The position numbers were made by a program, and so were the translations under genes. From positions 1-7,434 of the forward strand of contig JAFSZW010000542.1 in the NCBI GenBank assembly GCA_017458865.1: a DNA stretch of 7,434 nt, read 5' to 3'. Of this stretch, positions 1-6,193 are shown piece after piece (position 1 is the first letter of the stretch; every line of letters begins with the position of its first letter). Below the pieces are notes generated by a model. That model was not told the origin of the DNA and searched no databases. It worked only from the letters and a program-made list of their open reading frames with translations. This DNA is from Clostridia bacterium. Lineage in GTDB: Bacteria; Bacillota; Clostridia; Christensenellales; Aristaeellaceae.

Positions 1-1089
1 AAAAGAGAAAAAAACACAGATTATCGTACATTTCAGTCAGTCATACTGGCAGGCGTCACAGATATAAAGCATCTCAAAGATAAAATCAGGCCTGACTATG
101 AGCACAAAGCCAACAATCCTTGGAATATAGCCGATGACTTTCTGATTGACATGAGTCTTTCGGAAGACGGTATCCGAGGCATGCTCGATGAGTATGAAGC
201 GGATCACCATACAGGTATGAATACATCTGACATTGCCCGTCTACTACGAGAATATACCAACGGTTATCCTTTCCTGGTCAGCAGGATCTGTCAGTTAATG
301 GATAACAGCACTGCTGGATTGACAAAAATAAACTCCAGCATCTGGACAAAGGCAGGAGTTAATGCAACAGTTAAACGTCTGTTGTCAAAAGACAATACTC
401 TCTTTCAGTCTATCACTGGTAAGCTTACTAATTATCCGGATCTGAAGGCATCTATCCGGAGTATTCTCATGGAAGGCACAACGCTAACATACAATGCACA
501 ACAGGAATCAATCCAACAAATGCAAATGTACGGTCTCATTAGAGATGATCAAGACAGAGTAGTTATTTCGAACAGAATATTTGAGATGATGCTGTATAAT
601 CTGTTTTTGTCAGATGAAGAATTGAAGTCTAATGTTTTTGCCCATACTGGTGAACTAGCCCATAATATTTTTGCAACAGATAAAGGGCTGAACATGCGTC
701 TGATTTTGGAGCGTTTCATATCAACCTATCATCAGGTCTATGGGCCATTGCATGAAAGCTTTTCCGAAAAAGACGGCAGGGAACAGTTTCTCATGTTTCT
801 GAAACCGATCATCAACGGAACTGGCAATTACTACATTGAAGCTCAAACCCGAGATCAAAAAAGAACTGATGTGATTATTGATTATCTAGGACAGCAGTAT
901 ATTATTGAACTAAAAATCTGGCACGGTGAAAGATATAATGCAGACGGCGAAAAGCAGATCAGTGAATATCTGGATTATTTTGGTTTGACCACCGGTTACA
1001 TGCTGAGTTTTAATTTTATCAAAAACAAGACAACCGGCGTAGAGCTTGTAAAGGTCGGCAGCAAAACACTCTATGAAGGGACTGTTTGA
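1..1089 (+). CDS. AAA-like ATPase with C-terminal PD-(D/E)XK nuclease-like domain, 5' partial
   Basis: The frame is open from the first base to TGA at 1087, giving 362 residues with no start of its own; ATG 151 is internal, because the coding-like text before it (FQSVILAGV, then IRPDYE and PWNIADDF) resembles the ATPase core of AAA-like proteins in gut Firmicutes and Bacteroidetes (AAA_35-type). The Walker motifs must lie upstream of the window. A helical lid follows with YTNGYPFLVSR (window codon 88 onward). The C-terminus carries a PD-(D/E)XK-like core: E280, D290 and E303-L-K305, with D290 and the ELK triad spaced as in the family, then a Q-I-S-E-Y-L helix. The role of these ATPase-nuclease proteins is not established; mobile-element or defence links are possible, and loss of nuclease activity is also possible. 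The gene is clearly more A+T-rich than mfd, pth and purR (bases 541-600 hold 19 G/C of 60), which suggests separate acquisition. It ends convergently with the SRP RNA gene and has a terminator 100 bases downstream. Confidence 0.8.
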   Translation, partial: KREKNTDYRTFQSVILAGVTDIKHLKDKIRPDYEHKANNPWNIADDFLIDMSLSEDGIRGMLDEYEADHHTGMNTSDIARLLREYTNGYPFLVSRICQLMDNSTAGLTKINSSIWTKAGVNATVKRLLSKDNTLFQSITGKLTNYPDLKASIRSILMEGTTLTYNAQQESIQQMQMYGLIRDDQDRVVISNRIFEMMLYNLFLSDEELKSNVFAHTGELAHNIFATDKGLNMRLILERFISTYHQVYGPLHESFSEKDGREQFLMFLKPIINGTGNYYIEAQTRDQKRTDVIIDYLGQQYIIELKIWHGERYNADGEKQISEYLDYFGLTTGYMLSFNFIKNKTTGVELVKVGSKTLYEGTV

Positions 1090-1093
1090 TTAT

Positions 1094-1121
1094 TTATCCT
1101 GATAAATTGATACCAGGATAA
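1094..1121. repeat. Inverted repeat just after the AAA/PD-(D/E)XK gene
   Basis: TTATCCTG (1094-1101) and CAGGATAA (1114-1121) are perfect 8-base inverted arms separated by 12 bases, starting five bases after the stop codon. No T-tract follows, so it is not a standard intrinsic terminator. It could be a 3' mRNA hairpin or chance. The rest of 1122-1189 shows nothing I can name. Confidence 0.35.
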
Positions 1122-1189
1122 TGCACACGCACGTCCTGTGCTTCCGGGGATAAAGTGCCCAGCTCCACACTCATATCTGATTATCAAAG

Positions 1190-1218
1190 CCCACTTTCGA
1201 AGGAAAGTGGGTTTTTTT
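1190..1218 (+). terminator. Rho-independent terminator for the + strand gene
   Basis: CCCACTTTC (1190-1198), loop GAAG, GAAAGTGGG (1203-1211), then seven T residues (1212-1218). A perfect 9-bp stem followed by a T-tract is a textbook intrinsic terminator. It is the first strong one downstream of the ATPase-nuclease gene and probably ends that transcript. Confidence 0.9.
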
Positions 1219-1223
1219 GTGGC

Positions 1224-1257
1224 AATAAGAAAGCGTTTCGATGATCATCGAAACGCT
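1224..1257 (-). terminator. Terminator of the SRP RNA gene (26-bp palindrome)
   Basis: Bases 1232-1257 are a perfect palindrome (AGCGTTTCGAT arm, central GATC, matching arm). Read on the - strand the stem is followed by TTCTTATT, a moderate T-rich tract, so it fits termination of leftward transcription from the SRP RNA gene. It lies only 13 bases from the + strand terminator, so the two converging units are ended back to back. The + side has no T-tract (GAAAGT), arguing that it works on the - strand only. Confidence 0.7.
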
Positions 1258-1271
1258 GAAAGTCCTCAAAA

Positions 1272-1396
1272 TGTAGGACACTCGGGGCAGAAGCTCTCAC
1301 GGCACACACGAAGCAATGCTTATTGCTGCTGCCTTCCGACCCTGACAAGGTTCACACACCCGCATTGCATGAGGTCCATCCGTCATCGCACCCTAC
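1272..1396 (-). ncRNA. ffs: Signal recognition particle RNA (4.5S-like, short bacterial type)
   Basis: On the - strand the conserved SRP domain IV is plain: GTGAACCTTGTCAGG, then the GGAA tetraloop (1337-1334) closed by GTC/GGC, then GGCAGCAGCAATAA. The closing pairs differ from the E. coli version yet remain complementary, as expected of a real RNA. Flanking arms GCAATGC (from 1368) and GCATTGC (from 1319) form a perfect 7-bp helix, CTCATG pairs with CGTGAG, and the 5' GTAGG pairs with CCTAC near 1277-1273, closing a rod of about 125 nt. This RNA binds Ffh and, with FtsY, targets nascent membrane proteins. The 5' arm before the tetraloop is only about 60 nt, leaving no room for the Alu domain found in Bacillus and many Clostridium scRNAs, so this is the short type. 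The 5' end is inferred from the promoter. The 3' end could extend to the terminator near 1224 before processing. Confidence 0.93.
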
Positions 1397-1403
1397 AGAC
1401 TGT

Positions 1404-1432
1404 ATTGTACAGCTTTTCAGGAAAAAGTGCAA
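1404..1432 (-). promoter_or_regulatory. Sigma-A type promoter of the SRP RNA gene
   Basis: On the - strand, TTGCAC (1432-1427), a 17-base spacer and TACAAT (1409-1404). Transcription would start about seven bases on, near 1397-1396, exactly where the 5' strand of the closing SRP helix (GTAGG) begins. Agreement between promoter and RNA fold supports both. Confidence 0.8.
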
Positions 1433-1484
1433 CTGTCCGATTCAGACAAAAGCAGGCAGACGGATTAAGGCAAATTGCATAAAA

Positions 1485-4400
1485 TCATCCCTGCTCTACC
1501 GGTGCTTTCTGGTTCTTGCTCAGTTCCATCTCCATCCTGGCAGTCAGACGCTCCATGATGTTGACGCACTGGAAGAGCATGTCCTCACGGTTCTTTGTCT
1601 TATCCTGGAACACAAGCGCATTCGGACGGTTGAGCGAAATCGTCAGACGGGGATCCAGATTCTTGACTGCCCGCAGGAGTGCGACGCCGTCAATGTCAGC
1701 CGACGGCGAGAAGAACATCTGAATCAGTCCGTTGTCCTGACGGACACGATCGATCCCCAGTTTGCCGCACATGGACTTGAGATAGGCCACTGCGACCAGA
1801 TTGGCTACGCTCTGCGGCTCATCGCCAAATCTGTCCACCAGTTCCTCCTCTACATCATCCCGCTGAGAGGCATTGGTAATCTTCGCAATGCGGCGGTAAA
1901 CCTCAAGCCGCTGCTTGTCACCCGTCACATAATTGGACGGCAGGAAGGCGTTGACTTTGACATCCATCCTGGTTTCCATCTCGAGATTAAACTGCGGCTT
2001 TACACCCTGCGCTTCAAGGACTGCCTCGTCCAAGAGCTTGCAGTACAGGTCGTATCCAATATCCGCCAGATGGCCGCTCTGCTGTGGTCCGAGGATATTG
2101 CCGGCACCACGGATTTCGAGATCCCGCATGGCAATCCTGAATCCGGAGCCAAATTCGGTAAACTCGCGAATCGTATCCAGACGCCTCTGCGCGTTCTCGG
2201 AGATGATCCGTCCCGGCCTGACCGTGAGATAGGCATACGCCATACGGTTGGACCGGCCTACGCGGCCGCGGATCTGATACAGCTGTCCAAGGCCGAAACG
2301 CTCCGCGTCATAGATGATCAGGGTATTGACGGAGGGAATATCGAGGCCGGATTCGATGATGGTCGTACACAGAAGGATATCGTACTTCTGCTGGGAGAAG
2401 TCCATCATCACATCCTCAAGGACATCCTCCTTCATCTGTCCGTGCGCTATGACTATGCGCGCCTCCGGAACCAGTTTCTGCAGCTCCTCATAGCACCGGT
2501 CGATGGAATCCACACGGTTGTACAGGAAGAAGACCTGTCCGCCGCGTCCCAGTTCACGAAGAATGGCATCACGAATGACAGCATCCTGATACTCAACCAC
2601 GTAGGTCTGGACAGGATATCTGGCCTGCGGCGGTGTCTCAAGGAGGCTCATGTCACGAATACCGACCATGGACATATGGAGGGTGCGCGGAATCGGCGTC
2701 GCGGAAAGCGTCAGCACGTCCACCGTGTTCTTGACGTTCTTTATCGTCTCCTTGTGCCCGACACCAAAGCGCTGTTCTTCGTCGATGACCAACAGGCCAA
2801 GCTTTTTGAACTTGATGCCCTTGTTCAGGAGGCGGTGCGTACCAACAACCAGATCAACCTCACCGCTCTCAATCCGCTGGATGGTCTTGGTCTGTTCCCT
2901 TTGCGACTTGAAACGGCTAAGAAAGTCCACCTCAACCGGAAATCCTTCAAAACGCCGCAGTATCGTCTGATAGTGCTGCTGAACCAGGATGGTCGTAGGT
3001 GCCAGGATCGCCACCTGATAGCCGTCCATGATCGCCTTAAATGCAGCACGCAGGGCAACCTCTGTCTTGCCATAGCCGACATCACCGCAGAGCAGGCGGT
3101 CCATGGGCTCAGGCTTTTCCATATCCCGCTTGATCTCCTCTACGGCGACCAGCTGGTCAGGCGTTTCCTCGTATGGGAAGTTTTCCTCAAACTCCTGCTG
3201 CCATGGCGTATCCTCAGCAAAGGCATGCCCTTGCTTTTTCTGCCTGCTGGCATACAGCTGAACTAGACTGAACGCCAATTCCTTGAGGCTCTCGCGCACC
3301 TTGGATTTTTGCTTGCGCCAGTTCTTGCCGCCAAGGTCCGAAAGCTTCGGTGCAACACTCTCGCCTGCACCGATATACTTCTGAATGCGGTCAAAGTGAT
3401 CGACAGGGATGTACAGCTTGTCCCCGCCCTGATACTCAATCTGCAGGTAATCCCTGGATGTGCCGTCGTTGATCAGGCGCTTGATGCCCAGATACCTGCC
3501 GATTCCGTGATTCTCATGAACCACATAGTCCCCCACCTCAAGATCGGTGAAGGAATTGATCTTGCTGCCTTCCTGACGTCTGGCCTTTGCCTTTGCCGTC
3601 TTGCTGCCGTATACATCGCTCTCGACCAGAACGGCAACCTGGATGTCAGGATACAGAAATCCGCCGGAGAGTGAGAGCGGATATATTACGGTTGTCCCGG
3701 CCTCCGGCGTGCGAATGCAGTGCTCGTCGAAAGTCGTCGTGATACCCTCATCCTCAAACGACTGGCGCATACGCTCGCCTCTGGCAATACCACCTGAGAA
3801 AATGATCACGCGCCAACCATTTTCCATCCATGACTTTACATCATCACAGAGGTTGCGCGTCTTTCCGCCATAACTGCCGTGCGGCACGCCGTTCATCCGG
3901 ATAAATCTTGCAACCGGGAACTGGACGAGCTGTCGCTGAATGCGGCTCATGAGCAGTGTTCCATCACGCCTGAGCATCTCTATGACGGCCTCATCCGTAA
4001 GAATCAGGTTTTCCTGCTCTCGAATCGCCTCACCGCGCTCAAGGGCATTGGTAAACGCCATGATAAACTCATTCTTGCGGCTCTCAAGCCTTGCCAGGCT
4101 CGCATCCGGCTCATCCACAACAATAATCGGCCGGTTCATATAGTCCACAATGGTTTCCTGACGGTCCCAGAGCAGATTCTGGTACTTTTCCAGAACGCGT
4201 GTGCCGATACCGTTCTCCATCTGCTCAATTGAACTCAGAAGGAGATCGTCATACCGTTCTGCTGTCCGGCTGCGCAGCACAAAAGGTGCCTCTCCTTCTG
4301 TCAGATCCTCGTAGACCGGCTCACTCTCATCCTCATCCGCCGCCTCATCTGCCTCTGCTGTTGGCAGGTCCGCCAGCGATCCCCCAAGCACTGCCATAGG

Positions 4401-5168
4401 CTTTACCTCTGGCTCGCGCCGCGCTTTAATGGCTTCCCGGAGAATTCTGGCAACCTCCTCTACGCGGCTTTCGCTGACCAGTCCTTCACTGGCAGGCGGG
4501 ATCTGAACGCTCTGCAGATTCCCGACAGAACGCTGATCCATGACGGCAAATTCCCGGATCGAATCAAGCTCATCATCGAAAAACTCAATTCGAACAGCAT
4601 GACTTGCATCGGTCGGATATACATCAATTATGCCGCCGCGAACAGCAAACTGCCCCTTGCCTTCAACCATATACTCACGGACATAGCCGGCAGCCAGCAG
4701 GCGTTCAATCACCACGTCCGTTCCAATGCGGTCCCCAACATGAAGACGGAGGGTATTGGCTGCAAACAGGTCACGGGGCATAACGCGGTGCAGCAGTGTA
4801 TCTATGGGTGCAACCACCATGTGCATGTTGCCGTTCATCAGCTTGGAAAGCGTTTCCATGCGGCGGTAGGAAACCTCACGGCTAGCAGCCACATCATGGT
4901 AGAAACTGATTTCTCTTCCCTGGAAAAGGCCCACCATGCCGCCGCTCAGGACGGAAAGGTCCTCCATGATCTGTGTGGCAGCCTTCTCGCTTTCGCACAG
5001 ATAAAGTACCTGCCTGCCAGTCTCCTCACACAGCGCTGCGACAATTTCCGCCTTCTGAGCATTGCAAAGCTCATAAACGGAGATCATGCCAGTTTTCTCA
5101 AGGCTTTCCCGAATCTGCTGATATGGCTCATATCCATGCAGGGTATCAAACAAAAAGTTGCTGCTCAT
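1485..5168 (-). CDS. mfd: Transcription-repair coupling factor Mfd
   Basis: A 1227-residue SF2 DNA translocase that pushes RNA polymerase off lesions and hands the site to UvrA. Domains in order: UvrB-like N-terminal module (about 1-350, including FQGREISFYHD near 82 and GGIIDVYPT near 178), a linker domain, the RNA-polymerase-interacting domain from about 540 (DYVVHENHGIGRYLGI starts at D547), and the RecG-like motor with Walker A GDVGYGKT (K701), DEEQ box (D796-Q799), TLSATPIPRT and QIRGRVGR (from Q965). The C-terminal D7-type domain includes VNAFLPSNYV. It is slightly longer than usual (about 1150-1180); part of the excess is an acidic stretch near residues 250-305 (EADEAADEDESEP). The start ATG (5168-5166) overlaps the pth stop as ATGA, preceded by GAGGAG five bases upstream inside pth, so translation is probably coupled. 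No terminator is evident between its stop and the SRP RNA promoter, so readthrough is possible. Confidence 0.98.
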   Translation of the reverse strand: MSSNFLFDTLHGYEPYQQIRESLEKTGMISVYELCNAQKAEIVAALCEETGRQVLYLCESEKAATQIMEDLSVLSGGMVGLFQGREISFYHDVAASREVSYRRMETLSKLMNGNMHMVVAPIDTLLHRVMPRDLFAANTLRLHVGDRIGTDVVIERLLAAGYVREYMVEGKGQFAVRGGIIDVYPTDASHAVRIEFFDDELDSIREFAVMDQRSVGNLQSVQIPPASEGLVSESRVEEVARILREAIKARREPEVKPMAVLGGSLADLPTAEADEAADEDESEPVYEDLTEGEAPFVLRSRTAERYDDLLLSSIEQMENGIGTRVLEKYQNLLWDRQETIVDYMNRPIIVVDEPDASLARLESRKNEFIMAFTNALERGEAIREQENLILTDEAVIEMLRRDGTLLMSRIQRQLVQFPVARFIRMNGVPHGSYGGKTRNLCDDVKSWMENGWRVIIFSGGIARGERMRQSFEDEGITTTFDEHCIRTPEAGTTVIYPLSLSGGFLYPDIQVAVLVESDVYGSKTAKAKARRQEGSKINSFTDLEVGDYVVHENHGIGRYLGIKRLINDGTSRDYLQIEYQGGDKLYIPVDHFDRIQKYIGAGESVAPKLSDLGGKNWRKQKSKVRESLKELAFSLVQLYASRQKKQGHAFAEDTPWQQEFEENFPYEETPDQLVAVEEIKRDMEKPEPMDRLLCGDVGYGKTEVALRAAFKAIMDGYQVAILAPTTILVQQHYQTILRRFEGFPVEVDFLSRFKSQREQTKTIQRIESGEVDLVVGTHRLLNKGIKFKKLGLLVIDEEQRFGVGHKETIKNVKNTVDVLTLSATPIPRTLHMSMVGIRDMSLLETPPQARYPVQTYVVEYQDAVIRDAILRELGRGGQVFFLYNRVDSIDRCYEELQKLVPEARIVIAHGQMKEDVLEDVMMDFSQQKYDILLCTTIIESGLDIPSVNTLIIYDAERFGLGQLYQIRGRVGRSNRMAYAYLTVRPGRIISENAQRRLDTIREFTEFGSGFRIAMRDLEIRGAGNILGPQQSGHLADIGYDLYCKLLDEAVLEAQGVKPQFNLEMETRMDVKVNAFLPSNYVTGDKQRLEVYRRIAKITNASQRDDVEEELVDRFGDEPQSVANLVAVAYLKSMCGKLGIDRVRQDNGLIQMFFSPSADIDGVALLRAVKNLDPRLTISLNRPNALVFQDKTKNREDMLFQCVNIMERLTARMEMELSKNQKAPVEQG

Positions 5169-5872
5169 CTTGTCTCCTCTTTTGTCTGCTCGTCGGCCGC
5201 ATCTGCTTTTCCTTCGCCAAGAGATGCCATTCCTGCGTGCCCGGTATCACCGCTCTTCCCCTGTCCATTTGCCGGCCGGCGGGCCGCCTCAGCCCCATCC
5301 TTATTGGTCGGCGCATTTGCCATCTGCATAGCTGCCTCAAGCCCGTGGGAACGCACGGTACGAATCACATCTGCCGCCCGCAGGAACGCCGAAAACTGTG
5401 TCTCCCGGTCTTCCTTTGTCTGATAGTGAGACAGCACAAAGTCCGCCAGTTCCCATTCCGGCGGCTTTGTCCCGATCCCTACTCTCAGGCGCGGAAAATC
5501 ATCCCGTCCGCAAAGCTGCACAATGGACCGCATTCCGTTATGCGTTCCGGCTGAACCGCGGCGGCGCATCCGCAGCTTTCCAAGCGGCAGATCAATATCA
5601 TCATAGATCACCAGTATTTCATCCGGTTCCGGCTTGTACCATGAAAGGACCTCACTCACACACATGCCGGAATTGTTCATGTATGTCTGTGGCTTAACCA
5701 GAATCAGCTTTCCTGAGCCAAATCCGCTCTCCCCGATCAGTCCGTGATGATCCAGTTTTGTCAGCTGAATATGCTCCTGCTCACAAAAGACATCCAATAC
5801 ATCAAACCCGACATTATGCCGGGTTCTTTCATATTCACTGCCCGGATTGCCCAGGCCAATTACTACAAGCAT
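5165..5872 (-). CDS. pth: Peptidyl-tRNA hydrolase, with a C-terminal tail
   Basis: Cleaves the ester bond of peptidyl-tRNAs released prematurely from ribosomes, recycling tRNA; an essential cytosolic enzyme in most bacteria. The sequence opens with VVIGLGNPGSEYERTRHNVG, giving the substrate-binding N9 and catalytic H19. YMNNSG (M65, N66), the DDIDLPLGKLR segment (D92) and GSAGTHNGMRSI (N112) complete the active-site set, all intact. The fold should end near residue 185, as the family is about 185-195 residues, yet this protein has 235. The final 45-50 residues are polar, rich in A, G, K, D and E, and look disordered. The start is supported by GGGAGG four bases upstream of ATG. The gene is first in a two-gene unit with mfd, overlapping it by 4 bases, as in many Firmicutes where pth lies directly before mfd. 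Confidence 0.97.
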   Translation of the reverse strand: MLVVIGLGNPGSEYERTRHNVGFDVLDVFCEQEHIQLTKLDHHGLIGESGFGSGKLILVKPQTYMNNSGMCVSEVLSWYKPEPDEILVIYDDIDLPLGKLRMRRRGSAGTHNGMRSIVQLCGRDDFPRLRVGIGTKPPEWELADFVLSHYQTKEDRETQFSAFLRAADVIRTVRSHGLEAAMQMANAPTNKDGAEAARRPANGQGKSGDTGHAGMASLGEGKADAADEQTKEETR

Positions 5873-6047
5873 TTTCCCTCCCAGATCAGGTCCGGACAGC
5901 TATCTGCCAAAACCTTTTTGGCGGGAATGCGTTGCATTCCCGCTTTTCGCTCTGAACCCTGCCGGTCCATAGCAAGAGAGCGGTGTCTTTGCGAAGACAA
6001 ATCCGCTCTCATTCTGTCACTCACGAGATCCATGCAGCAGGGCTGCA
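5873..6047 (-). promoter_or_regulatory. Structured 5' leader of the pth-mfd transcript
   Basis: About 175 nt lie between the predicted start site (near 6048) and the pth ATG, with no convincing gene. On the - strand it holds, in order: TGCAGC-CCT-GCTGCA (6047-6033); a two-part hairpin with outer GAGAGCGG/CCGCTCTC (6010-5976) and inner GTCTT/AAGAC; a perfect 10-bp stem GCGGGAATGC/GCATTCCCGC (5943-5921); and GCCAAAA/TTTTGGC (5922-5906), which shares two bases with the previous stem. GGACCGG (5968-5962) could also pair with CCGGACC (5895-5889) with one mismatch, closing the distal half. No stem is followed by a T-tract on the - strand. I recognise no known riboswitch; the T-box element (TGGNACCGCG-like) is absent. 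The function is inferred from structure only. Confidence 0.5.
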
Positions 6048-6054
6048 CAGACAG

Positions 6055-6083
6055 AGTATACCACATTATGCCATCTGTGTCGA
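6055..6083 (-). promoter_or_regulatory. Promoter for pth-mfd (extended -10)
   Basis: On the - strand, TCGACA (6083-6078; five of six match TTGACA), a 17-base spacer and TATACT (6060-6055), with TGG directly before the -10, an extended -10 element. It is the best promoter in the purR-pth gap and would start the transcript near 6048, beside the first leader hairpin. Confidence 0.7.
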
Positions 6084-6113
6084 ATCCATCTACAGAGAAA
6101 AATCGGACACAGA
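6074..6113. repeat. Inverted repeat overlapping the pth promoter -35
   Basis: TCTGTGTC (6074-6081) and GACACAGA (6106-6113) are perfect 8-base arms with 24 bases between. One arm overlaps the -35 of the pth promoter and the other lies just upstream of it. This could be an operator for a dimeric regulator, or chance. I recognise no regulator for the sequence. Confidence 0.35.
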
Positions 6114-6123
6114 ATGCTTTCCG
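6098..6123 (-). terminator. Possible weak terminator after purR
   Basis: On the - strand CGGA (6123-6120) and TCCG (6107-6104) can pair around a 12-base interior that allows a further GCA/TGT pairing, followed by ATTTTTCTC (six T-rich bases from 6103). The stem is weak. If it does not work, purR transcripts would read into pth-mfd, because no stronger terminator lies in the gap. Confidence 0.25.
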
Positions 6124-6193
6124 GGCAGGCACTGACGCGTTTGCTCTGGCTGCATGGGCATGCCTCTGACAGGTATCAAATCGGGCTTAACGG

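Noticed and set aside
1138..1482. 114-codon open frame on the + strand
   Set aside because: It crosses both terminators and the SRP RNA gene and shows no protein family feature.
1323..3266. Long open frame (647 codons) on the + strand
   Set aside because: It runs antisense to the SRP RNA gene and the well-supported mfd motor domain, has no ribosome binding site or recognisable motif, and its composition follows from the complementary codons of mfd.
4599..5554. Overlapping + strand open frames of 274 and 193 codons
   Set aside because: Both are antisense shadows of the start of mfd and the end of pth, which have clear motifs on the - strand.
5921..5947. Intrinsic terminator on the + strand (10-bp stem followed by TTTT)
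   Set aside because: Only four T residues follow and there is no + strand transcript to terminate here; the stem is better explained as part of the - strand leader.
5873..6047. T-box riboswitch in the pth leader
   Set aside because: The conserved T-box bulge sequence and a following terminator with T-tract are both absent.
5863..6132. 89-codon - strand open frame in the pth leader
   Set aside because: It starts upstream of the predicted promoter, overlaps the pth start in another frame, lacks a ribosome binding site and spans the hairpins; no family resemblance.
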